Shown here: piece after piece, positions 23,976 to 35,100 of the stretch
How the letters are laid out: each line of letters opens with the position of its first letter
Numbering within the stretch: position 1 is the stretch's first letter
Origin: Omphiscola glabra
Lineage: Eukaryota; Mollusca; Gastropoda; Lymnaeidae
DNA: 64,000 bases
Assembly: GCA_964017045.1 (NCBI GenBank)
Contig: OZ024801.1
Coordinates: 35,203,257 to 35,267,256, forward strand
Direction: 5' to 3'
The notes under the pieces: generated by a model
Told to the model about the DNA's origin: nothing
The model's database searches: none
Seen by the model: the letters and a program-made list of their open reading frames with translations, nothing else
Made by a program: the position numbers and the translations under genes

Positions 23976-26306
23976 GTATGTTCAAATACAATATTACACT
24001 ATATACCATTATGGTAACGGCTCTAGCCAATAAATTGTTCACCTGTGATGCCAAGAAACCAGAAATAGACCCTATTAGAACAATTTAGACCAGTCGAAGA
24101 GTTTTCTGCACTGCTGGTACTGCTCACTGTGTGTTTGTAGACATTTTAAATAGAGCATCCCGATATCGCTATACGCAGAGGCCCTTGGGCCGTCAAAGAA
24201 TGGTACAATTGTGTCTGGCCTGCATCCTCCTGGCAAATTCGTACTCTCCTGAACCCAATCCTTGACCGAACGTCACTACGAGTGCTGGGTGTCCTCCCTT
24301 GCATGTCCACTCTTGTTCCAAATCCCAGTCATCGCAGATCTGCGGAACATGTGACCTTGCTGTACAGTCGGAGGATAGCGGCGTTACCTGTGAACAATGT
24401 GGGCAATGCTTCCATGGTCAATGCCAAAGCATCGACACAACTTATTACAGCTAGCATGCTGAGGATTCTGGCGTGCCATGGTACTGTACTGTCTGCGGTG
24501 GACGGACTAACCAGTCTTTGTTTGACCTCCATGGTGCAGGAACAGACTCTACATTCCCAGATTTCTCTCTGAATCCACCATGCTCCACACCAATGGACAT
24601 TCGAAGTTTTCAGCCACCACATTGTTCAACTCCTTTGCACTGCAGACCATTGCGCATATTGAACGTGAACTTTCAGTCTGCAAGCGGGAAGAGAGTCGAG
24701 ATAGCAAACCTGATCAACAGCCTAAAAGCTGACATCATACTGGGTACAGAGAATCCCTCCATAGCCAACGCAGCCGTTGTACCGGATAATTATAAATTAT
24801 TCCAGCGAGACAGAAAAGACAGAGGAGGAGGAGTACTTGTTGCAGTCTATTACAACCTGGACTGCCAGCTGCTCCAGAACTACATGTTGATGACTGTGAG
24901 CTCCTGTGGGTGAAAGTGAAACTGAAGGGTAGACGCACACTTTATGTGTGTGCCTATTACACACCCAACACAGCAGATGAACCCAGCCTCAGGAGGCTCG
25001 AATTATCGCTTCAGAGAGCAACACAGTCAACTAAAGCTTTTCTCCTTAAAAAAGGGGGGGGGGGATTTTAAATTTCCTGGTTGGAACTGGCAGCTTCCTG
25101 CCTTGAAGCCCAAGTCACCATACCCTGTTCTACACTCTGACTTCATGGAGATGATTAACAACCATGGTCTTGGAACAGTTGGTTTAAAGATTCCACGAGG
25201 GGGGGGGGAAACACTCTTGAACTACTCCTCACCAACTGTCCACATCTCATCCAAAAATTTGAGGTCATCCTCGGGATTTCAGACCACTGCATTGTGAATT
25301 TCATGTCAATACACTAAAAAAGAAGCAGGTCATACGAGAAATCCCAATTGATGTCAAGGCAGACTAGGATGGACTAAGAGTTGTAACGACAGAACTGAGC
25401 TCAGACATGCAGGCGATTCTGGAAACAGCGACAACAGAAGAGCTGTGGGTGAAGTTTAAGACAACAATCACTGATGCAGTGAAGAAATATTTACCACACA
25501 AGACCACCAAACCTAAGATAAATCAGCCATGGGCCACCTCTGAAGTTCGTGGGCTAATTCGCAGGAGAGACCGCCAATGCAAGCGATTGAAGAAAATGGC
25601 TCCGTTGAACTGAGAGAGGAGGTACTGAGACTCCGCCGAACCATCCAACGCTTACTGCGAAGAAAGTTTTGGAACTACCTGAACGGCATTTTCTAAGAGG
25701 AAGACACTGATCAATCGTGTCAAGAACAAGCGCTTCTGGAGCTATATGAAGCATCAAAAGTCCTCAAACGTTGGAATTTCCGCCCTCATATGGGATGGCC
25801 ATGTGACCCCAAAACACAGGCTGATATATAAATCAGCAGTTCCAGTCGTCTTTGGTGACGGCAGAGAGTACTCAGAGGCTGAGTTCCACCTAAAAACTAA
25901 CATTATGAACACAGCCTAACCCGTCATGGAAGATATTCAGATTTCAGGACAGGGGGTGCTTGCCCTCCTCAAGACGATTAACCCATACAAAGCATGTGGT
26001 CCTGATAGTATAAAACCACGAGTGCTCAAAGAATTGGCCAAAGAAATCGCTCATGCACTGACAATACTCTTCCAATCGTCATTGTGCTCTGGCAATGTTC
26101 CAGCAGACTGGAGAACAGCGCATGTCACTCCAATCTACAAGAAAGGGGAGCATTCCGACCCTACCAACTATCGTCCGATATCCCTCACCAGCATAGTATG
26201 CAAACTATTGGAACACATAATCCTGAGCGCAGTCATGAAGCATCTAGAAAGCAAAAATATATCTTCAGTCAATATATCATGTGAGACCCAGCTCCTTGAA
26301 TTTGTG
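23976..26306 (+). mobile_element. LINE array unit 5 (2331 bp)
   Basis: Reference unit. 5' UTR 23976-about 24140. PHD finger 24341-24498 (Cys pairs CGTC, CEQC, a His-x2-Cys in FHGQC, WYCTVC), with a TAG at about 24452. Endonuclease 24651-25300, with poly-G lesions at 25053-25063 and 25199-25208. Linker about 25400-25900. RT fingers 25926-26306. Virtually identical to units 4 and 6. Confidence 0.9.
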
Positions 26307-28637
26307 GTATGTTCAAATACAATATTACACTATATACCATTATGGTAACGGCTCTAGCCAATAAATTGTTCACCTGTGATGCCAAGAAACCAGAAATAGA
26401 CCCTATTAGAACAATTTAGACCAGTCGAAGAGTTTTCTGCACTGCTGGTACTGCTCACTGTGTGTTTGTAGACATTTTAAATAGAGCATCCCGATATCGC
26501 TATACGCAGAGGCCCTTGGGCCGTCAAAGAATGGTACAATTGTGTCTGGCCTGCATCCTCCTGGCAAATTCGTACTCTCCTGAACCCAATCCTTGACCGA
26601 ACGTCACTACGAGTGCTGGGTGTCCTCCCTTGCATGTCCACTCTTGTTCCAAATCCCAGTCATCGCAGATCTGCGGAACATGTGACCTTGCTGTACAGTC
26701 GGAGGATAGCGGCGTTACCTGTGAACAATGTGGGCAATGCTTCCATGGTCAATGCCAAAGCATCGACACAACTTATTACAGCTAGCATGCTGAGGATTCT
26801 GGCGTGCCATGGTACTGTACTGTCTGCGGTGGACGGACTAACCAGTCTTTGTTTGACCTCCATGGTGCAGGAACAGACTCTACATTCCCAGATTTCTCTC
26901 TGAATCCACCATGCTCCACACCAATGGACATTCGAAGTTTTCAGCCACCACATTGTTCAACTCCTTTGCACTGCAGACCATTGCGCATATTGAACGTGAA
27001 CTTTCAGTCTGCAAGCGGGAAGAGAGTCGAGATAGCAAACCTGATCAACAGCCTAAAAGCTGACATCATACTGGGTACAGAGAATCCCTCCATAGCCAAC
27101 GCAGCCGTTGTACCGGATAATTATAAATTATTCCAGCGAGACAGAAAAGACAGAGGAGGAGGAGTACTTGTTGCAGTCTATTACAACCTGGACTGCCAGC
27201 TGCTCCAGAACTACATGTTGATGACTGTGAGCTCCTGTGGGTGAAAGTGAAACTGAAGGGTAGACGCACACTTTATGTGTGTGCCTATTACACACCCAAC
27301 ACAGCAGATGAACCCAGCCTCAGGAGGCTCGAATTATCGCTTCAGAGAGCAACACAGTCAACTAAAGCTTTTCTCCTTAAAAAAGGGGGGGGGGGGATTT
27401 TAAATTTCCTGGTTGGAACTGGCAGCTTCCTGCCTTGAAGCCCAAGTCACCATACCCTGTTCTACACTCTGACTTCATGGAGATGATTAACAACCATGGT
27501 CTTGGAACAGTTGGTTTAAAGATTCCACGAGGGGGGGGGAAACACTCTTGAACTACTCCTCACCAACTGTCCACATCTCATCCAAAAATTTGAGGTCATC
27601 CCCGGGATTTCAGACCACTGCATTGTGAATTTCATGTCAATACACTAAAAAAGAAGCAGGTCATACGAGAAATCCCAATTGATGTCAAGGCAGACTAGGA
27701 TGGACTAAGAGTTGTAACGACAGAACTGAGCTCAGACATGCAGGCGATTCTGGAAACAGCGACAACAGAAGAGCTGTGGGTGAAGTTTAAGACAACAATC
27801 ACTGATGCAGTGAAGAAATATTTACCACACAAGACCACCAAACCTAAGATAAATCAGCCATGGGCCACCTCTGAAGTTCGTGGGCTAATTCGCAGGAGAG
27901 ACCGCCAATGCAAGCGATTGAAGAAAATGGCTCCGTTGAACTGAGAGAGGAGGTACTGAGACTCCGCCGAACCATCCAACGCTTACTGCGAAGAAAGTTT
28001 TGGAACTACCTGAACGGCATTTTCTAAGAGGAAGACACTGATCAATCGTGTCAAGAACAAGCGCTTCTGGAGCTATATGAAGCATCAAAAGTCCTCAAAC
28101 GTTGGAATTTCCGCCCTCATATGGGATGGCCATGTGACCCCAAAACACAGGCTGATATATAAATCAGCAGTTCCAGTCGTCTTTGGTGACGGCAGAGAGT
28201 ACTCAGAGGCTGAGTTCCACCTAAAAACTAACATTATGAACACAGCCTAACCCGTCATGGAAGATATTCAGATTTCAGGACAGGGGGTGCTTGCCCTCCT
28301 CAAGACGATTAACCCATACAAAGCATGTGGTCCTGATAGTATAAAACCACGAGTGCTCAAAGAATTGGCCAAAGAAATCGCTCATGCACTGACAATACTC
28401 TTCCAATCGTCATTGTGCTCTGGCAATGTTCCAGCAGACTGGAGAACAGCGCATGTCACTCCAATCTACAAGAAAGGGGAGCATTCCGACCCTACCAACT
28501 ATCGTCCGATATCCCTCACCAGCATAGTATGCAAACTATTGGAACACATAATCCTGAGCGCAGTCATGAAGCATCTAGAAAGCAAAAATATATCTTCAGT
28601 CAATATATCATGTGAGACCCAGCTCCTTGAATTTGTG
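26307..28637 (+). mobile_element. LINE array unit 6 (2331 bp)
   Basis: Near-identical to units 4 and 5. Visible differences are G-tract lengths (12 and 9) and CCCGGG for CTCGGG at about 27600. Confidence 0.9.
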
Positions 28638-30086
28638 GTATGTTCAAATACAATATTACACTATATACCATTATGGTAACGGCTCTAGCCAATAAATTGT
28701 TCACCTGTGATGCCAAGAAACCAGAAATAGACCCTATTAGAACAATTTAGACCAGTCGAAGAGTTTTCTGCACTGCTGGTACTGCTCACTGTGTGTTTGT
28801 AGACATTTTAAATAGAGCATCCCGATATCGCTATACGCAGAGGCCCTTGGGCCGTCAAAGAATGGTACAATTGTGTCTGGCCTGCATCCTCCTGGCAAAT
28901 TCGTACTCTCCTGAACCCAATCCTTGACCGAACGTCACTACGAGTGCTGGGTGTCCTCCCTTGCATGTCCACTCTTGTTCCAAATCCCAGTCATCGCAGA
29001 TCTGCGGAACATGTGACCTTGCTGTACAGTCGGAGGATAGCGGCGTTACCTGTGAACAATGTGGGCAATGCTTCCATGGTCAATGCCAAAGCATCGACAC
29101 AACTTATTACAGCTAGCATGCTGAGGATTCTGGCGTGCCATGGTACTGTACTGTCTGCGGTGGGCGGACTAACCAGTCTTTGTTTGACCTCCATGGTGCA
29201 GGAACAGACTCTACATTCCCAGATTTCTCTCTAAATCCACCATGCTCCACACCAATGGACATTCGAAGTTTTCAGCCACCACATTGTTCAACTCCTTTGC
29301 ACTGCAGACCATTGCGCATATTGAACGTGAACTTTCAGTCTGCAAGCGGGAAGAGAGTCGAGATAGCAAACCTGATCAACAGCCTAAAAGCTGACATCAT
29401 ACTGGGTACAGAGAATCCCTCCATAGCCAACGCAGCCGTTGTACCGGATAATTATAAATTATTCCAGCGAGACAGAAAAGACAGAGGAGGAGGAGTACTT
29501 GTTGCTCAGAGGCTGAGTTCCACCTAAAAACTAACATTATGAACACAGCCTAACCCGTCATGGAAATTCAGATTTCAGGACAGGGGGTGCTTGCCCTCCT
29601 CAAGACGATTAACCCATACAAAGCATGTGGTCCTGACAGTATAAAACCACGAGTGCTCAAAGAATTGGCCAAAGAAATCGCTCATGCACTGACAATCCTC
29701 TTCCAATCGTCATTGTGCTCTGGCAATGTTCCAGCAGACTGGAGAACAGCGCATGTCACTCCAATCTACAAGAAAGGGGAGCATTCCGACCCTGCCAACT
29801 ATCGTCCGATATCCCTCACCAGCATAGTATGCAAACTATTGGAGCACAGTCATGAAGCATCTAGAAAGCAAAATTATACTCAATGACTGTCAGCATATCT
29901 TCAGAGTCAATAGATTATGTGAAACCCAGCTCCCTGAATTTGTTGAAGACTTGATGACAAATCTAGAAAACAGCAAACAAACTAATGTGCTGGTGAAGGT
30001 TCTCGAAGGCCTTTGACCGTGTCAATCATAGTTTGCTTCTATATAAACTTCAGAGATATGTGATTCAAGGCACTACTAAAACATCT
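28638..30086 (+). mobile_element. LINE array unit 7, internally deleted, with longer RT
   Basis: Starts at the normal junction and runs to the endonuclease (GGGVLVA, about 29506). It then jumps directly to the linker/RT (LSST at about 29515), losing about 1 kb. Unlike the other units it does not end at GAATTTG. After a small rearrangement near 29870 it continues through EDLMTNLENSKQTNVLV to SKAFDRVNHSLLLYKLQRY (about 30010-30070), i.e. into motif A. It then meets the inverted copy at about 30087. Confidence 0.88.
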
Positions 30087-31010
30087 AGTCATCAACATCT
30101 AGTTCTGGAGCAGCGTGGCAGTCCAGGTTGTGATGGACAGCAACAAGTACTCCCCCCTCCTCTGTCTTTTCTGTCTCGCCGGAATAATATACAACCTCTG
30201 CGTTGGCTATGGAGGGATTCAGCCATGTTTCTGTACCCAGTATGAAGTCAGGTTTTAGGCTGTTGATCAGGTTTGCTATCTCGACTCTCTTCTTGCTTGC
30301 AGACTGAAAGTTCACGTTCAATATGCGCAATGGTATGTGTTTCCATTTGTCCTGCTGACTGCAGCGCATAGGAGTTGAACAATATGGTGGCTGAAAACTT
30401 CGAATGTCTGTTGGTGTGGAGCATGAGGGATTCAGAGAGAAATCTGGCAAGGTAGAGTCTGTCCCTGCACCATGGAGGTCAAACAAAGACTGGTTAGTCC
30501 GTCCACCGCAGACAGTACAGTACCATGGCACGCCAGAATCCTCAGCATGCTGGTTGTAATAAGTTGTGTCGATGCTTTGGCATTGACCATGGAACCATTG
30601 CCCATATTGTTCACAGGCAACGCCTCTATCCTCCGACTGTACAGCAAGGTCACATGTTCCGCAGATCTGTGATTTGGAATCTAGAGTGGACATGCAAGGG
30701 AGGACACCCAGCACTCGTAGCGACGTTCGGTCCAGGATTGGGTTCAGGAGAGTACGAATTTGCCATGAGGATGCAGGCCAGATACAATAGTACCAGTCTT
30801 TGACGAGCCAAGGGCCTCTGCGTATAGCGATATCGAGATGCTCTATTTAAAATGTCTACAAACACACAGTGAGCAGTACCAGCAGTGCGGAAAACTAACT
30901 TCTTTCTGAAGTCTAAATTGTCATATAAAGCGTCTATTTCTGGTTTCTTGGCATCACAGGTGAACAATTAATTTGTTAGAGCCGTTACCACAATGGTATA
31001 TAATGTAATA
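30087..31010 (-). mobile_element. Inverted CR1-type LINE 5' half with intact PHD-endonuclease frame
   Basis: Minus-strand copy of the same LINE, from 5' UTR to early endonuclease. The frame 30714-30085 (209 codons) is open across a PHD-finger-like domain (CGTC, CEQYGQWFHGQC, WYCTVCGG; one zinc Cys is Tyr) and the start of the endonuclease (LRILNVNFQSAS, GTETWLNPS). It lacks the array's TAG, keeps ETW, and keeps 24 bp near 30330-30355 that array units lack. It therefore branched before the array founder acquired its lesions. Confidence 0.88.
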
Positions 31011-31345
31011 TTGTATTTGAACATACCACAAGTCACTCCGGTGTGTATCAGTCTGGGAGAACATGCAGGAATAGAGCTGTGCCAAGCTTTAAGTAAGACA
31101 GGAAGTGGTAACAAACATGGCGCCGAAGACAATGCAGTACAAACCCAGAAATCGCACATTTAGCGCAATATATTGAAGACAGTCACTTTTGGCTGTTCCC
31201 TTGACCAGTGATGGTGACATTTTAGTTTATAAATTACAGTTTGTTGAGAACTTGTTAGATTGATAATGTCATATTCAAAGAAATATTCCTCATCGCTGAA
31301 ACATGTAAACGAATCCCATAAGAGCCATAATGATCAATAAATTGA
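31011..31345 (-). repeat. Right inverted terminal block (CR1-type LINE 5' region)
   Basis: Reverse complement of 13105-13385 in the main, continuous with the LINE 5' UTR in 30087-31010. Followed by about 30 bp (TTGATCGTGGGCCCTTAATA and (GAA)n) that recurs in reverse at 63481-63525. Confidence 0.8.
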
Positions 31346-31375
31346 TCGTGGGCCCTTAATATATAGAAGAAGAAG

Positions 31376-31500
31376 ATTGGCTCAGGATCGTGATGCCTGG
31401 AGGGCTCTTGTAGGCGGCCTATGTCCTAGAAATGACCACAGGCGTCGATGAAGATCGGCTGCTGTTCCTCGAGGACGAAAAGGCGAAAGAAAGTGACAAA
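31376..31500 (+). mobile_element. RTE-type retrotransposon, 3' end
   Basis: Completes the split RTE. It encodes LAQDRDAWRALVGGLCPR and a short Arg-rich end with stop at about 31452, then a short 3' UTR and an A/G-rich tail (GAAAGAAAGTGACAAA), stopping at the right 42 bp direct repeat. Confidence 0.87.
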
Positions 31501-31542
31501 ATATTTGAAATTATTTTGACAATTTTTTTAGAACTTGCTATT
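31501..31542 (+). repeat. 42 bp direct repeat, right copy (target-site duplication)
   Basis: 39/42 identical to 12450-12491. Flanks the split RTE on the 3' side. Confidence 0.85.
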
Positions 31543-32083
31543 TCTTGTAGCTTTATCAGATAATTTTCAAACATAGATAGGTAGAATTTTTATAAAGATT
31601 TAGCTAATTTCTTAATGAATAAGTAGCCTTTTAGTAGCCCGTAAAGCATATAATATGCTACATGAAAAATGAAAACTGCATTATAAACAGTTTATTGGAC
31701 TAAACACACATTGTAATCTAAATAAATATGTCCCAATAACATTTAATGTAATGATAATAGAACAATTAGAACATATATATATTAATATATAATTACAGAA
31801 AAATCTCATATAAAACAGCCATTAGAAAATTGCGCTTAAACATTTCCAAACCAGTCTGTACACAACTCGTTTGTAACTTACGTAGACGGAGGCTTTGCCA
31901 CTTTGAGTTTACAGCGGTTTGAAATGGATTCACTACTGTTTTCTTAACTTCCGCTTCCTTTGAAAAACGTTATTAGTAATTGTTATTGATGTGTGTTGCA
32001 TGCATGATAACGTTTATTTATCTCGACTCTTCACTAAGAAACACATTTAAAGTGATTTAAAGAGATTTTAAAGACATATCAAT
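31543..32083 (+). promoter_or_regulatory. AT-rich flank and candidate promoter/5' UTR of ZCCHC10
   Basis: No element recognised between the RTE repeat and the proposed first exon. The 130 bp before the exon are less AT-biased and contain ETS-like sites (ACTTCCGCTTCC, about 31948). No TATA box is evident at a useful distance. Promoter assignment rests on position only. Confidence 0.3.
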
Positions 32084-32133
32084 ATGGCAAATTTTCCAAT
32101 GCGACTGCCTTTTGAAAACAAGCACAATAAAAA
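32084..32133 (+). CDS. ZCCHC10: ZCCHC10 proposed exon 1
   Basis: An ATG opens 16 codons (MANFPMRLPFENKHNK) plus two bases, then a good donor (AA|GTAAGA). Exon 2 needs exactly two bases from upstream to finish its first codon (AA+C, Asn). The family typically has a short N-terminus of this size before the zinc knuckle. The 6.8 kb distance and tiny size leave room for another first exon. Confidence 0.55.
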
Positions 32134-35100
32134 GTAAGATTGTAACCTTTCAGTTTCAGTAAGCCAGCCTACTTATTACTTGTCTTAGACTTAGAATTTC
32201 TTAGAATACTATATAGATAGGTACTTCGGTAAGATCCGGGAAATGCCGAAAACCGGGTATCGCGACTTCGTTGTCAAAATGGCGACCTCCACTTTTTAAT
32301 TTACCAAGGGTAGCGTTGTTTCGGATTTTTTTTGCTGAAGTTAGTTTTGTTAGTAAAATTTACTTCCACCATCAACTTAAAGCAGACATGTTTGTTGTTC
32401 ATTTGACACTTTCGACATAGACTATACTATACTAGATACTGGTTTTATAGACTATATATATAGTATTGGCTAGCCTACTAAGCTACGAACTACTTCCTTT
32501 AAAGTGTAAGCTGTAAGTGGTAAATGTGAAGAGGTATCACCGTGTTTTTTACCATGGCCGCCTTCTTGGTTGCCGCGAACTTATGTCTTAAATTTATCCC
32601 TAAACGCCTAAACCCCTAAACCTAACATTAACATGAACCCTAAGCCTAAACTTATCCCTAACCTGGGTTTTGACCCTATCGGAACCAGGGACACAATACG
32701 TAAATGACGTCATGGTGACATCTCTTTCGCATTAGCCCTGTAACTGTAAGTAAGTGAAGTGTAGTAACACTTACAAGTTACTTAGTAACAGTGACTGTAG
32801 ACCCAGTGTTACCCAACCTTTTTTGTGCCAGGCCTTTCTAATATTCTTATTTAAAATTCAATACAAAATGAAGGATTTTCTAAAATATTTTAATTATTTA
32901 TTTCCTTTATTATTCAAAATTATTCATTATTTAATTCAATAATTTTAAAATACAATTACAATAATGAGGAGAGATGACTAGAGATCACAATTACATTGTA
33001 AGATCACAAATACTTAGTGAAATGACTAATTTAATGAGAAACTGCGCTTGATGTTTACTGTACAGAGATTTTAACTAAGTTAGGCTTCAATTTAGATAGC
33101 TTCAGACTCAACTTCTCCCCGTTGCATTATATCATGTCGATTTCATTTTTTAGCACATTATGAGTAGTAGACAGAGACTTTAAGGTTGTTCTTTTTTCAA
33201 AATTTTTCTTTAAAGTTTGAATGTAATTTAAATCCGATATGAGCATCATGTTTAGCCTTCAAAAACATTGTTGGCATAAAAGACAAAAAGATGGAGGGGT
33301 AAGAATCCAAATTTAAAATATTATTCTGAATACTGACAAATTTAAAAAAAAAAAAAATTTATCAAAAAAAAAAAAAGAAGAAAAAAAATTGCCAACTTGA
33401 CAATGAGATATCCTGATTTGGGTAATCTACCACTTAAGCGTCGGTTATTTAAAAAACATGTTGGTCAGGTTTGAAGTGCTATGTAAATGGTTATTCTATT
33501 ACTATTATTTGGGCATAGCAAGAGAGAGACATCTGTATTCAGTTAGTGCATAGAGAGATATATCCTCCCAGGCTCATCATTGAATCAGACTGATTGGCGG
33601 CTTATGCAAACATAAACCAGAGTAGACGCGGCTCAATGAACATCCTATTATGGTACATGAACAAAATTTTAAAAATCTAAATAACGCTGGTGTCCACACA
33701 CAGACTGTTGAAAATTTATGGATGCACGCAAACGAAAAGACAGTTTAGCACAAACCGCAATCTTTTCCCTTATATTTGCATGAGTTCATGTTCTGCAACC
33801 ATGTTTGTGGAAATGATATAAACTGCACTTTTTTTCATTCATTCAATTGATTGTTTAAATTTTTCTATTTAAAAATGATTCATTTGTTAATATTTTTCTA
33901 ATTTCAAATTTAGTTTTTTTATTTACGTGCTGAAACAAATATGTACAAAGTCATAATGAAAAAAAAAAAGTAGTGCAGAAACACATCTGCTAAAATTTGG
34001 AGGGAAAAGGGAAAGAATATGCAGTTTTAGTTACTTTTTAAGAAACATTTTCAAATTTAAAATCTAAAACTCTACATAACCCGAATGTTAAGTCAGTATC
34101 CCTATCCCTAACTCAATTGTAAAATTCCCCCCTAAAAATACCCCCCCCCCCCCCCCCCCCCCCCCCAAACGTGATCATAAAAAAACATTACCTTTAAATT
34201 TCGTGTTTTTTTCAAACTAAAATGTACTAAGAACATCGTAAATTTGGATAAAAAAATTAAAATTAATTTTAAAATATCCAAAATAAGGAAAACCCAATTT
34301 ACAGTTTCATCAAATACACTTTTACATACCTGATTGCAGATTCCACCAAAAATAAAATCCAAAAGATGTCAGAAAGATCAAATTCCATTTTTCAAATCTG
34401 GAAAATTAGCCTTCTTTTAATTATTATAATTAAACACTCTATGAAATATTAATATTAAAAAATTATAAGTAATAAGAAACTGAGAGTGGCCCGCCAAACT
34501 TAAATTGAAGTGTCGAATTTTCTTATTGTTTCAGCCTAAATAAGTCTTAATAAACATTTGAATGAGTTTCATTGTGAAAAACTGCATAAAATATTCCACT
34601 ATTTCTTTTAAGTTTGGTATATTTCAATGTCGCAGATTTTAAAATCATTTATAAGGGTCACTAGGTAAAAAAAAATTGCTATTAAATGAGAATAAACACC
34701 ATAAACTATCAATGGAAGCCGCCATTAGATCGTCTCAATAGGGTTACAAAAAAAGCACACTTCCTCAATCAAAATTATTTTACTTATATTAATTTGTGAG
34801 GAAATGAGGTCTGATTTTAAAAAGCTGATTTTACTAATAATTACCTAAAGAAGTTCATTGGCTCTGATAAGGTTGGCTTCTTGTGTTTAAAAATTGATGG
34901 TAACGATGCTTAAATTTTTAAGGAAATAAGCAAAATTAATTTTTTAGGATCTAATTCAAAACAAACTTTAGTGCAAAAATGGAGCATATCTTGATGTCAT
35001 TTTGAACATTTCAATAACATTAACTATGATAATTACCAGCATGCAAGGGAAGGGGAAAAAATTCTTAAAGCGATAGATAAAATGTGTGCTATATGTATTA

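Larger units (their letters stand above)
13386..30086 (+). repeat. Head-to-tail tandem array of ~2.33 kb LINE-derived units
   Basis: The junction ...GAATTTGTG|GTATGTTC... recurs at 14671, 17007, 19315, 21645, 23976, 26307 and 28638, giving unit lengths of 2336, 2308, 2330, 2331, 2331 and 2331 bp. Each unit runs from the LINE 5' UTR through ORF1 (PHD finger) and endonuclease into the first part of the reverse transcriptase, then switches directly to the next 5' UTR. The RT side of the junction (in a copy that continues, at 29940) reads GAATTTGTTGAAG. The UTR side (31030, reverse strand) reads ACTTGTGGTATG, so about 4-5 bp (TTGT) are shared. The RT catalytic core (motif A onward) is missing from every complete unit. 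Confidence 0.93.
13086..31375. mobile_element. 18.3 kb composite insertion splitting the RTE
   Basis: The RTE coding sequence breaks between a GAAAG at about 13084 and ATTGGCTCAGG at 31374, and the two sides rejoin in frame (ER|LAQDRDAW). Everything between is one nested insertion. In order it holds a LINE 5'-end block (13105-13385, plus strand), the LINE-derived tandem array (13386-30086) and an inverted LINE 5' half ending in the matching 5'-end block (30087-31345, minus strand). The insertion therefore has long inverted termini of about 280-330 bp. Confidence 0.85.

Noticed and set aside
15024..29194. Repeated 97-codon minus-strand frames in each LINE array unit
   Set aside because: Antisense to the PHD-finger region. 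They recur only because the units are duplicated.
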